A DNA stretch of 23,479 bases from Isotricha intestinalis (lineage: Eukaryota; Ciliophora; Litostomatea; Vestibuliferida; Isotrichidae), in contig JAJJLU010000682.1 of the NCBI GenBank assembly GCA_023807065.1, forward strand, positions 1 to 23,479, written 5' to 3'. The notes below the pieces were generated by a model. It was not told where the DNA came from. It was given only the letters and a program-made list of their open reading frames with translations, and searched no databases. The first letter of the stretch is position 1; every line of letters starts with the position of its first letter. The position numbers and the translations under genes are program-made. Below, in pieces: positions 1 to 8,350 of the stretch.

Positions 1-1994
1 GTAAAATTACAAGAATCACAATTATTTTTTTCTTCAGTTCCAGCAGCAGAACATGTTTTACATGAAATATAGCATTTAAGAAAATGAGTTCCATTTGAAT
101 AATAACCATCAACATAACTATCTTTTTGAGCACAATTAAATATTTCATCTTCATCTTTATTAATAATAGGTAAAAAATTTTCTTTACATTCAGTACAATT
201 ATGTTCATATTCATTTCCTGAAGAAGTACAATAATTACATGTGAGCAAACAAAATTTAAAGACGTCTCCATCAAGATAATAACCTTTATGTTTTATTTTA
301 TTAGTATAACAATTAATTTCTTCATTTTCATTTTGTTCAATCAAATAACTTGTTTCATTAGCATAATAACCTCCAGTTTTATTGCAACCTAAACATTTCA
401 TATTTATATCATTACCTTCTACATTACATGTCTTACATCCTTCATGACAATTTTTTACATGGAAAATTAACCAACAATAAGATCCTATATTATTCTCTCT
501 TTTACCTGCATATTTAATTGTTATATTTCCTGTTTTATAACTTGATTGATAAAAAAATTGATCTGTTCTAGAAAAATAAGAATTTTGAGTTACTTTTGTA
601 ATTACTCCATTATTTATTTGATATAATGTTCCATCAGATATTTCTTCTGGAAAAAAAAGTTGTAAAGTTTTTGTTGTATCTTCTCCTGAACCATCGCCAA
701 TATGAGCATTAAAAGTAAAAATTTCAGTATTTGAATTAATATATATTGTTTGACTATTATAATCATCACAAATTGGATAACCAATAATTTCAAATACATT
801 ATCGTTATTTAGATGATAAAAAATTGAAAGAAAATTACCACTAAATCTACTAATAAAAGGATAATCCACTGTCCGATCATTAGTATGAATAAATTTTGAG
901 TTTAATGTAACATTATCATTATCAAATGTTTCATAATCAACACATGCTAAATTTTCATATCCAGAATTAGTGTCACCAACACAAGAAATTGCAAATGTAT
1001 TATCATCAAATTTTGCAGAATCCATTTTATTTGTATCAACTTTACATTTTTTATATAATTGTTGGCCTACTGAATTTTCATCTTGTGAAGGATCATAATT
1101 AATTTTTTTTTCAGTAACAGTACCATCAGAATTCACTTCACTTATATTAAATTTAACTGAATGTCCATTTAAAAAAGTAAATACAACATAATTGTCTCTT
1201 AAATGAATAACTTTATCAAAACCACAATTTCCCCAATTTGTTGATGGATTAAAAATATGAAAGTCTTTTTCATTTGTTCCATCAACATTAAAAGAAAAAC
1301 CAAATTCTCTACATTCTTCTTTAACATATTGACAAACTATTATAAGATTCTCAGTTTGAACACAAGAAATATAATAATTATCTGTACTTCTTGAAATATC
1401 AAAACTTTCATTCATCACAAATTTTTTATTATTTTCATCATAAGTAATTTTTCTTACATGAACTGTTCTCTGAGAATCTTTTTCACTCACATAACTTACT
1501 AAAAGAGTATAATCAGATAATACACATATATCAATTTTATAAGATTTAATATTAATATAAAAACTGTCATTTGAAGAAAAAGTAGTTTCAGCAATTACAC
1601 TATCTTCTGAAAATAAAACAAGTTTTAAATTTCCAGTTCCAGATGCGACTACAAAACGAGGTCTTTCTTTATTTGTATCACTTGAAGCATATGAAAATTG
1701 TCTAATACATGCATTTTGTTCATATTTGAAATCATTTGAATCTGAATATTTTACAGTTTTCCCTTTATATATCACTTCTCCGTTTGGATTATACCTAGAT
1801 AACATTACTGGTTGACCTGAAAATCCTATTACATCTTGTGAATCTAATAGTAATGGACGAGGAAAAGTATTACCCGTTTGATATATAATATAAGGTCTCA
1901 CTGTGTCTTGTAATGCTTTTTTAAACATTAATGAAAATATTATGAGGAATATTGAAAAAAAATTTTTATTCCTAAACGTTTGAAGGATTTTCAT
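1..1994 (-). CDS. Partial cysteine-rich secreted or membrane surface protein (3' end off the left edge)
   Basis: An uninterrupted minus-strand frame runs from an ATG at 1994 to the window edge, giving 664 codons with no stop. The N-terminus (MKILQTFRNK, then FFSIFLIIFSLMF) reads as a signal peptide or anchor. About 490 residues follow that look beta-rich, with many Asn/Asp/Ser/Thr and potential N-glycosylation sites. From about residue 500 there are Cys-rich modules of the furin-like/growth-factor-receptor kind: CHEGCKTC, CLGC, CLLTCNYCTSSG, CTEC, CYISCKTCSAAG, CDSC. This layout is common in protist surface proteins, so an extracellular or cell-surface role is likely, but no ligand can be named. 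The C-terminus is missing, so a membrane anchor cannot be checked. The other open frames inside it are shadows. I am sure that it is coding, moderately sure of the class. Confidence 0.85.
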   Translation of the reverse strand, partial: MKILQTFRNKNFFSIFLIIFSLMFKKALQDTVRPYIIYQTGNTFPRPLLLDSQDVIGFSGQPVMLSRYNPNGEVIYKGKTVKYSDSNDFKYEQNACIRQFSYASSDTNKERPRFVVASGTGNLKLVLFSEDSVIAETTFSSNDSFYINIKSYKIDICVLSDYTLLVSYVSEKDSQRTVHVRKITYDENNKKFVMNESFDISRSTDNYYISCVQTENLIIVCQYVKEECREFGFSFNVDGTNEKDFHIFNPSTNWGNCGFDKVIHLRDNYVVFTFLNGHSVKFNISEVNSDGTVTEKKINYDPSQDENSVGQQLYKKCKVDTNKMDSAKFDDNTFAISCVGDTNSGYENLACVDYETFDNDNVTLNSKFIHTNDRTVDYPFISRFSGNFLSIFYHLNNDNVFEIIGYPICDDYNSQTIYINSNTEIFTFNAHIGDGSGEDTTKTLQLFFPEEISDGTLYQINNGVITKVTQNSYFSRTDQFFYQSSYKTGNITIKYAGKRENNIGSYCWLIFHVKNCHEGCKTCNVEGNDINMKCLGCNKTGGYYANETSYLIEQNENEEINCYTNKIKHKGYYLDGDVFKFCLLTCNYCTSSGNEYEHNCTECKENFLPIINKDEDEIFNCAQKDSYVDGYYSNGTHFLKCYISCKTCSAAGTEEKNNCDSCNF

Positions 1995-2569
1995 TTTTTA
2001 TTTATATTGAAATCATTTATATTTATATATGAATATAATATGATTAAATTATTTATTTTAAATATAAAAGATTTTTATTTATATTTTGAAGTTTAGATAA
2101 ATTCCTTTTTTAATGGTTTTATTTCAAAAAATTCATCGTCTAGTAGATTAAAAATCTAGTTAATATTATCATAAAAAAGAGTTTTAAAATTATAAAAAAT
2201 ATTTTGTCTTTTTTAAACATTAATGTCATGAAAATTAAATAATAAAAATCTTTTTATTTTATTGCTCAATTTGGTAATTGATATTATATAAAACAAGGTT
2301 TTATTATATTATATTGGTGAATAAATTTATTTAATAATTTAAAAATTAAAATAAAAAAATAAAATGATTTTTCTAAAATAAAAAGAAACTATTAAAATCG
2401 GGTCTAAGACAGAACATTATTTTCAAAACAACTAAAGTATGAATTTTGTGAAAAATCTGATTTATCAATGACAAATAAAAATAAAAAAATAAGAATTTTT
2501 TATTTTTTCCTCAAAAAATTTCTATTAATAAAAAAAATTGAAAAACAAAACCACATTCAAAAAATCCTT
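1995..2569. other. Intergenic region between the surface-protein start and the amidase stop
   Basis: About 575 bp of strongly AT-rich DNA lies between two minus-strand genes. It should hold the promoter and 5' UTR of the surface-protein gene and the 3' UTR of the amidase gene. I found no convincing ORF. The only structured element is the short hairpin at 2144-2158. Confidence 0.6.
2144..2158. repeat. Short perfect hairpin
   Basis: TAGATT and AATCTA form a 6-bp perfect inverted repeat around an AAA loop. It lies upstream of the surface-protein gene and downstream of the amidase gene. In DNA this AT-rich, such a hairpin can arise by chance, so no function is assigned. Confidence 0.3.
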
Positions 2570-3118
2570 TTATTTATTATAATGAAGCCATTCAAAATAA
2601 GGTTTATTTTTCGACCAATTAGTATAGGATCTATCTTTAACACTATTAGAATGTCCAGTAACTTTAGCATTTTTTCCTGCAACAGTAACAAGAACAGTAT
2701 GAGCTTTACTATCATCACAGCTATTAGCATGAAAGACAACAACATCTCCTTTTTTAACCCAATTAGGAGGTGGTAACAAACGTCCACATTGTCTTTTCCA
2801 TCCGAAAGTTTTAGAAAGGCAAATTCCTAATTGACGAGCTCCTGGTTCGACCTTACCACATCCACCAGCACATTGACCACCTTTTAAAGGAGGATGACCT
2901 CCTTCTACGACACATTGACTTACAAAGTTTGCACAATCACCTGGCCCTTCACCATATTTACATAAGTCACTTCCATAATAAGCATATGGAGTACAATCAT
3001 ATCTTCCCTTTTTACAATCATGGTTTGCACGGTTGTAGTATTTGTAAGCATATCTTACTGCAGCATTTCTGTCGTAGGTTAAAACTGAGGTTAATAAGAG
3101 GAGAAAAAGGTATTTCAT
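2570..3118 (-). CDS. Secreted NlpC/P60-like putative amidase (Amidase_6 type)
   Basis: This 182-residue protein begins with a clear signal peptide (MKYLFLLLLTSVLT), so it is probably secreted or sent to a phagosome or lysosome. The core motif GDCANFVSQCV puts the likely catalytic Cys at residue 62. A candidate catalytic His is H140 (KAHTVLV), with H156 (TGHSNS) nearby. The order DCANFVSQ, then a WVKKGDVVVFH strand, then AHTVLV matches bacterial Amidase_6 domains, papain-fold relatives of NlpC/P60 hydrolases that cut peptide or amide bonds in cell walls. About a dozen Cys residues suggest disulfides. Its G+C is visibly higher and its codons more varied than in neighbouring genes, consistent with recent transfer or high expression. 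The start is the first ATG before the signal peptide, and the stop is TAA. The fold is fairly secure; the substrate (bacterial peptidoglycan) is inferred. Confidence 0.8.
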   Translation of the reverse strand: MKYLFLLLLTSVLTYDRNAAVRYAYKYYNRANHDCKKGRYDCTPYAYYGSDLCKYGEGPGDCANFVSQCVVEGGHPPLKGGQCAGGCGKVEPGARQLGICLSKTFGWKRQCGRLLPPPNWVKKGDVVVFHANSCDDSKAHTVLVTVAGKNAKVTGHSNSVKDRSYTNWSKNKPYFEWLHYNK

Positions 3119-3786
3119 TTTTTTTTATTTTAGCTAATTTTTTTTAATGAGGATTTTTTATCAATTTTTTTGAGTGATGTTGGATTATTTTTTATTTAAT
3201 TATTATTTATTTATGCAAAAATAATTAAATTTTAATAAGTTATTTATTTTAAAGAAATCAATTATTTATTAATTTTAAATGTTTATTGGAAGTAAAGTTA
3301 AAAAAAATAAAATTGTTGTTAACACATAGGATGATTTTTAAAGTAGCAAAAATAAAATCAAATAAAAGTTCAATTATAATTTATAATTTTAAATATTTTT
3401 ATTTATATTTTCCTCTGATAAAAATATGATAGAAACTATTTAAAAATCCAAAAACTGAGGAAATTAACAAGATTTGATTTGTGAATTTAGTATAATAAAA
3501 AATAAAAGAAAAATTTTACCTTCTTGATCTTTTACTTTTATATATATAATGACACTGAAAAAATTTAATTATGTCACATTTATGACTTAATATTGTATTT
3601 TCAAAAGTTAATGAAATAAATAGATTTATAAATAATAATTTTTAAACAATTATGATATATAAATAATTATAATATTTTGAAAATATATAAGACTTTATAA
3701 TAATTATGAAATTATTTTATATTTAATTTCCTAATATTTATGATATCTTTAAAAATTTTGAATGTTAATTAAATGATAAATTCAAA
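3119..3786. other. Intergenic region, no intact gene
   Basis: About 670 bp of AT-rich DNA upstream of the amidase gene and downstream of the B-box/WD40 gene. On the minus strand near 3520 there is a splice-donor-like AAGGTAAAA, with CTCAG-type acceptor sequence about 60 nt further on, but the flanking frames are full of stops. This could be a 5' UTR intron of the amidase gene or debris of another gene. Otherwise nothing is seen. Confidence 0.5.
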
Positions 3787-5544
3787 TTATCCCCAAATTT
3801 TTATTAATCCTCCAATTCCGGCAGAAACAATTGTACCATCTCCTAATTCAATGCAAGAATAGATATTATTATTATGAGCTTTTTCTCTTTCAACAATTTT
3901 AACTAAAGATTCATTTTCATATTTATATTTTATAAGAGATTGATTTCCATTATCATTAATAACAGAACATAAAATATTCCCATTTAAACATTTATGAATA
4001 GAAAAGATTTTTTTATTTTCTCTAATATTTTTTATAATTTGATGATTGGAAATTTTAATGAAATAAAAACCAAAAGAATTATCTCCTCCAATAATTAAAA
4101 TATCATCTTCTAACATACACATATTTTGAAACATTAATTCACTTTCAATATTATGAATAGTTGCAATATTTGTTAATTTTTCAAAATCCCAAAATTTTAC
4201 ATAATTATCAGTTCTAGATAAAGTAGCAAATTCTTTGTCATTAACTTTAATGATATTACAATCAGAGTTTGAATCTTGAAAATTAATATTTTGAACAGAA
4301 ATATATTTATTTTCATTATCTAATTTCCATTTCATTAATTTACAATCATAACAAATTGATATTAATTCTCCATTATTTGTTTCAATAACTTTAATAACAT
4401 AATTATTATGTCCTTCTAATGTTTGTTCAATTTGATATTTATCTTCATCAATTATTTTTATTATATTCATTGTTCCATCATCTGAACAAGAAATAATTTT
4501 TTCATCTAATAATTGTGTAAAAGAATTTATTCTATCTTTATGAACTTGAATTAATACTTGAATTTCAAAAGTATTTTTTTTATAAATTTTTAATGTTTTA
4601 TCACTTGAAGCAGACATTAATCTTCCATCATTTAATATATCTATATAATTTATTTGACCAGTATGAGCTTTTATTGTTTTTATACATTTTGTTAAAACAT
4701 TTGGTTTGTAATTTTGAATTAATGTATTGATATTTCTTTTTTTATTTGTCATATTTTGAAGAAGAGTTATATAATTATTTGTTTCATTAAATAATTTTTC
4801 ATAGTTTTTTAAATTTATGGATTTAAATTTTTCATCAAATTTTTTTAAGTTATTAATTACAAAATAATTTAAGTTTTTTTGTTTTTCTTCATATTCATAA
4901 GTTGATAATAATATCTTTAAAAAATTAATTTCTAATTGGTTAAATTGTTTTAAATTTTCAATATTCACTTCAATAGTTTTTTTCAAATTGTCTAAATTTT
5001 TAATTTTTGACTCTAAATCACTTATATTCTTTCTTAAGTTAGTCTTGGATTCTTCTGAAAAATTAATTTCGAATAAATTAATTAATTCATGTCCTTTATG
5101 TTCACTTTGGCAATAAACACAAATATTAGTTTTACATCTAATACAATAAAATGAATAAAAATTTGCATGAATTTTGCAAGTTGCATCATATCTTTTAATT
5201 TTTATTAAATTATGTTCTTCATGATTTATTTCACATAAATGACATAAAAATATTTTACATTTTGTGCAATAAACAAATTGACCTTTGCTTTCATTTTGAT
5301 TTGAATTACATTCATTACATATTTCTTTTAATAAAGAAAATTTTTTACTTTCGTTAAAATAATCTTTTAATAATATATTTCCTTCATGCAAATTTTCACA
5401 TGAATAATTAATAAAAGGTTCTCCATTTTTATAAATTAAATTTAAAGAAGATATTAAATTACATTTTGGACATCTTGGAATATCATTTTCTGTAAATTTA
5501 TTTACTGCAGGAGCTGGACCAATTGGAATATTATTTGCTTCCAT
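3787..5544 (-). CDS. B-box zinc finger / coiled-coil / WD40-repeat protein
   Basis: A 585-residue protein with a TRIM-like order. A CPKC pair (C25, C28) opens the protein. The first zinc-binding block runs over residues 76-111 (C76, C79, C93, C96, C101, C104, H108, H111). A second, canonical B-box runs over 123-152 (C123, H126, C134, C137, C142, C145, H149, H152). Residues about 165-280 are Lys/Leu/Asn-rich and predicted coiled coil. Residues about 283-585 form a WD40-type propeller of about seven blades, with blade signatures such as SASSDKTLKIY, SCSDDGTMNII, YVKFWDF and SAGIGGLIKIWG. I see no RING with full ubiquitin-ligase spacing, so it is best called a scaffold or adaptor; ligase activity cannot be claimed. 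The stop is TAA. Domain calls are strong, cellular role unknown. Confidence 0.88.
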   Translation of the reverse strand: MEANNIPIGPAPAVNKFTENDIPRCPKCNLISSLNLIYKNGEPFINYSCENLHEGNILLKDYFNESKKFSLLKEICNECNSNQNESKGQFVYCTKCKIFLCHLCEINHEEHNLIKIKRYDATCKIHANFYSFYCIRCKTNICVYCQSEHKGHELINLFEINFSEESKTNLRKNISDLESKIKNLDNLKKTIEVNIENLKQFNQLEINFLKILLSTYEYEEKQKNLNYFVINNLKKFDEKFKSINLKNYEKLFNETNNYITLLQNMTNKKRNINTLIQNYKPNVLTKCIKTIKAHTGQINYIDILNDGRLMSASSDKTLKIYKKNTFEIQVLIQVHKDRINSFTQLLDEKIISCSDDGTMNIIKIIDEDKYQIEQTLEGHNNYVIKVIETNNGELISICYDCKLMKWKLDNENKYISVQNINFQDSNSDCNIIKVNDKEFATLSRTDNYVKFWDFEKLTNIATIHNIESELMFQNMCMLEDDILIIGGDNSFGFYFIKISNHQIIKNIRENKKIFSIHKCLNGNILCSVINDNGNQSLIKYKYENESLVKIVEREKAHNNNIYSCIELGDGTIVSAGIGGLIKIWG

Positions 5545-6503
5545 AATGTATTAATTTTTTACTTAAAATGAAATAATTTGGGAAATTTCTTATTAAATTT
5601 AAAAAGTATTTATTTCACAATTTAATACATAAATATATATTTTTTTTTAATTTTCTTTTAATTCATTTGTTTAATTTATTAAATTTAATTTAAACTAAAT
5701 ATTTTACATTATAAATTATATTAAATGTTATTTATTTTTATTTTTCTATTTTTTAAAAAGTTCAAATATTTTTAATTTGAAAACTAATTTTAGAATAATG
5801 TTCACTTTCAATATTTTCTGAAATTAGACTCAGAATACAATTATTTAATAACTTGATAATACCAATAAATTTATCTTTAATATCAATTTGATAATAAGTG
5901 AAAATATCATTAAAAACTTCAATAATTAAAAAATCAGACACTTGTTTAATGATTGTTTAAATCAATTAACATTTTTTCTCTATCAGGATTATCTTTTACA
6001 TGTTTCATATGTTCTCACCATATAAAAGAAACAAGAAGATAAATTATAGTCTGAATAATTATAAGAAAAGAATTATCAGTTTAAAAGAAATATAAATTTT
6101 ACCTTCTCAATTTCTTAATATCAATAAGAAAAAAATATAATCAAGATTACTTAAAAATGACACTTCTAATAAAATATATTATTATTTGAACTTATTACAG
6201 TAAAATATTTTTCATATATTTTTTTATTGAAAATTCTTATTATATTTTTTATTAATAAGACTAAAAATTCAAAATTATCCAAATGATTAATATCCTCTTT
6301 TTATATAATAAATGGTATAAATATATTATTATCTTTTATCTAAAAAAAATTTTTAATATTTCTAAATATATTGATATAATATATTAGGGTTTTTAAAGAT
6401 ATATTTTTTTAATTTTTAAATTTATTTATATTTAAAAAAGAATTAAAACTTCATTATTTACATTTCTCATTAAACAATTATTTTTATATTTTTTCAATTG
6501 ATT
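5545..6503. other. Intergenic region with a decayed minus-strand gene
   Basis: About 960 bp between two minus-strand genes. The centre (5762-6120) carries coding-like debris, listed separately. The flanks (5545-5760 and 6170-6503) are plain AT-rich sequence in which I see nothing further, apart from the frame continuing past the TGA stop of the next gene (to 6432). Confidence 0.5.
5762..6120 (-). pseudogene. Frameshifted and interrupted gene remnant, family not recognised
   Basis: Reading the minus strand, one frame gives TIIYLLVSFIW, a TGA, then EHMKHVKDNPDREKMLIDLN and NH before a TAA. After a 2-nt shift another frame continues KQVSDFLIIEVFNDIFTYYQ and onward for about 60 codons to a TGA at 5762-5764. 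The two pieces join naturally with one small deletion. Upstream, 6051-6102 looks like an intron (GTAAAA donor after GAGAAG, ATTCAG acceptor) preceded by EIEK. The amino-acid make-up (acidic and basic mix, DNPDREK) is unlike random AT-rich DNA. I cannot name the family. It could instead be a live gene with unrecognised introns, but the in-frame TGA argues for decay. Confidence 0.4.
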
Positions 6504-7649
6504 TCAAAAACAACAGAATTTTGCTTTTTTTAAAGCATAAATTGAAAAATTAAATTTATGTATATTTAAGATTTTTACTTTTTCTTTATTTATATTTTTT
6601 GTATTTGAAAGAGAACGAAAATGAATTTTACTATTAGAACTTTTTTCTTCATTTTCTTCTTCAATTTGATTACTTGAATTTAAATATTTTTTTGGTGTTG
6701 AATAAACGTTTTTTTCTTCTTTACTATGATTACTTTTATCATTACTATTATTATTATTCTCACTATTACTGATACTGTTTTTATTGCTGATATTAATATT
6801 TGTATTGTTATTATTACTATTATCATCTTTTTTTTTATTTTCTTGTAACTCTTTATTATTATTTTTAATTGAAGATTTATTAGAACCATTTAATTCACTA
6901 TTTTTATTTTTATTTTCATTTTCTTCATCTATATCATCTTCAAAATTTAAAATTCTATTATTTACTTTTTCTTTTGTTTCTTTATTATTGTTATTATAAT
7001 TACAATTATTATTGATGCTAGATTTTATACTTTCTTTATTTTTTATACTAATATTTTTAATATAATTATTTAATTCAGCTTGGCTTTTTTTTTTTTCTTT
7101 CTCCTTTATTAACAGAATTTTATCATTTTTTTCATCCATATTTTTTTCATTTTCTAAACTTTGATTATTAATATTAATTTCACTTAAATTATTTTTATTA
7201 TTAGATTGAAATTCAAAATTAATTTTATCATAATTGGTTTTATTTGTTTTATTAATATTTGTTAAACTTTCTTTTTTTTTCCTATTTTTATAATAAGAAT
7301 TAATCTTAATTAAGTTTTTGGTTGTTAATTTTACATTATTATTTCTTTTTACAGATTGAATCATATTTAAGTCAATTATATCAAGATTTTGATTTCCTAT
7401 TTTTTTTGTTTTTAAATTCAAATTATTATTTTCTTTATTATAATCCATAATTCTATCTAATATTTTTTCATATGAATTTTCTTCATTATTAAAATTAAAA
7501 AAATTTTTTGGCTTTATTAAAGTAGTTTTACCGTTTTTATTAGTTTTATTCATCGAGGTTTTATATTTTTTATTTCTTCTATTTTGAAATGGTTGCATTT
7601 GAGAAATATTTGCAAATTGACTTGATGCATTAATCATTGTTACTTTCAT
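6504..7649 (-). CDS. Asn/Lys/Ser-rich low-complexity hypothetical protein
   Basis: A 381-residue protein dominated by Asn, Lys, Ser and Glu, with long N-runs and acidic-basic stretches. The first 160 residues are less repetitive and include basic patches (NRRNKKYK, YYKNRKKKES), and the C-terminus (about 350-381) ends in ALKKAKFCCF. No domain is recognised. It is probably disordered and hydrophilic, with no membrane segment and no signal peptide. The final FCCF is not a proper CaaX box because the Cys is not fourth from the end. This is the only intact gene here that stops with TGA. The frame continues 23 more sense codons to a TAA at 6432-6434, which may be chance. It is transcribed divergently from the PKG gene. 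Coding status is likely from length, function unknown. Confidence 0.7.
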   Translation of the reverse strand: MKVTMINASSQFANISQMQPFQNRRNKKYKTSMNKTNKNGKTTLIKPKNFFNFNNEENSYEKILDRIMDYNKENNNLNLKTKKIGNQNLDIIDLNMIQSVKRNNNVKLTTKNLIKINSYYKNRKKKESLTNINKTNKTNYDKINFEFQSNNKNNLSEININNQSLENEKNMDEKNDKILLIKEKEKKKSQAELNNYIKNISIKNKESIKSSINNNCNYNNNNKETKEKVNNRILNFEDDIDEENENKNKNSELNGSNKSSIKNNNKELQENKKKDDNSNNNNTNINISNKNSISNSENNNNSNDKSNHSKEEKNVYSTPKKYLNSSNQIEEENEEKSSNSKIHFRSLSNTKNINKEKVKILNIHKFNFSIYALKKAKFCCF

Positions 7650-8350
7650 TTATTAAGAATTAAAAATACTAAATAAATGAAGATGAATAAATTTAAAAAT
7701 TTAATAATAAAAAAACAATTAATAATCTTTCAAAATAAAACTTTTATATAGAAAAAAAATAATATAATTAAAAAAGAAATAATTATATGAGCCAGCTCAA
7801 ATGTCAAAATTTAAATTTATATAGAAAGAAATCAAAGGAAAACACAAAAAGCCGTTTTTAGTTATGATATTTTTTTAAATTTTTATCTCTTTTTTTCAAT
7901 AATTTTTGATTAAATAAATTATTTTTAAACATTTAAACCATTTGAAATTCAATTACTTGTTTCTTAAAATTTTTACTTAATTAGTATATTTAATTCCTCA
8001 TTTTATAATATTATTTTAATTTATAAATTTTTATTTCAAATCCAAATATATTTCTTTTTTATTTCAAAGGAATTCATCAAATAATAAAATGTAAGAATTA
8101 ATGAATGAATAAATAGAAATAACCAAACAATCAAAAATCAGACGTTGAGAGCCTATTAATTTATAAAGATTTTCAAGATAATCTTTTTGATTAAAAGAAC
8201 ATCTATTTTATATTATCTTTGAAAATTCAAAATATAATATTAATATTCATATTTCATTTTTATTTTATTTATAAAATTCTTTTTACATTAGAAATAAAAT
8301 CTATTGAATGATAATAAAATTTTTATAATTAATAAATAAATAATCATTCA
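7650..8350. promoter_or_regulatory. Divergent intergenic region between low-complexity gene and PKG
   Basis: About 700 bp separate the start codons of two divergently transcribed genes, so both promoters should lie here. It is AT-rich with homopolymer tracts. I see no ORF. The most visible structure is the imperfect inverted repeat at 8168-8227 upstream of PKG. Confidence 0.5.
8168..8227. repeat. Imperfect inverted repeat upstream of PKG
   Basis: The left arm GATTTTCAAGATAAT (8168-8182) is the near reverse complement of ATTATCTTTGAAAATT (8212-8227), with one inserted base and a spacer of about 30 nt. It sits about 125-185 bp before the PKG start codon. It could be a regulatory or RNA-structural element, or chance in AT-rich DNA. 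Confidence 0.35.

Noticed and set aside
2468..2776. Plus-strand ORF opposite the amidase gene
   Set aside because: Antisense shadow of a gene with clear motifs; its translation is low-complexity Ile/Phe-rich.
3340..3600. Spliced gene suggested by AAGGTAAAA and CTCAG sites on the minus strand
   Set aside because: The flanking frames are interrupted by stops within a few codons and no protein-like segment was found.
3786..3796. Internal TCCCCAAAT resembling one telomere unit
   Set aside because: Single copy only, and it encodes the final IWG-stop of the WD40 protein.
6504..6520. Prenylation signal at the FCCF end of the low-complexity protein
   Set aside because: A CaaX box needs Cys at the fourth position from the end; here that residue is Phe.
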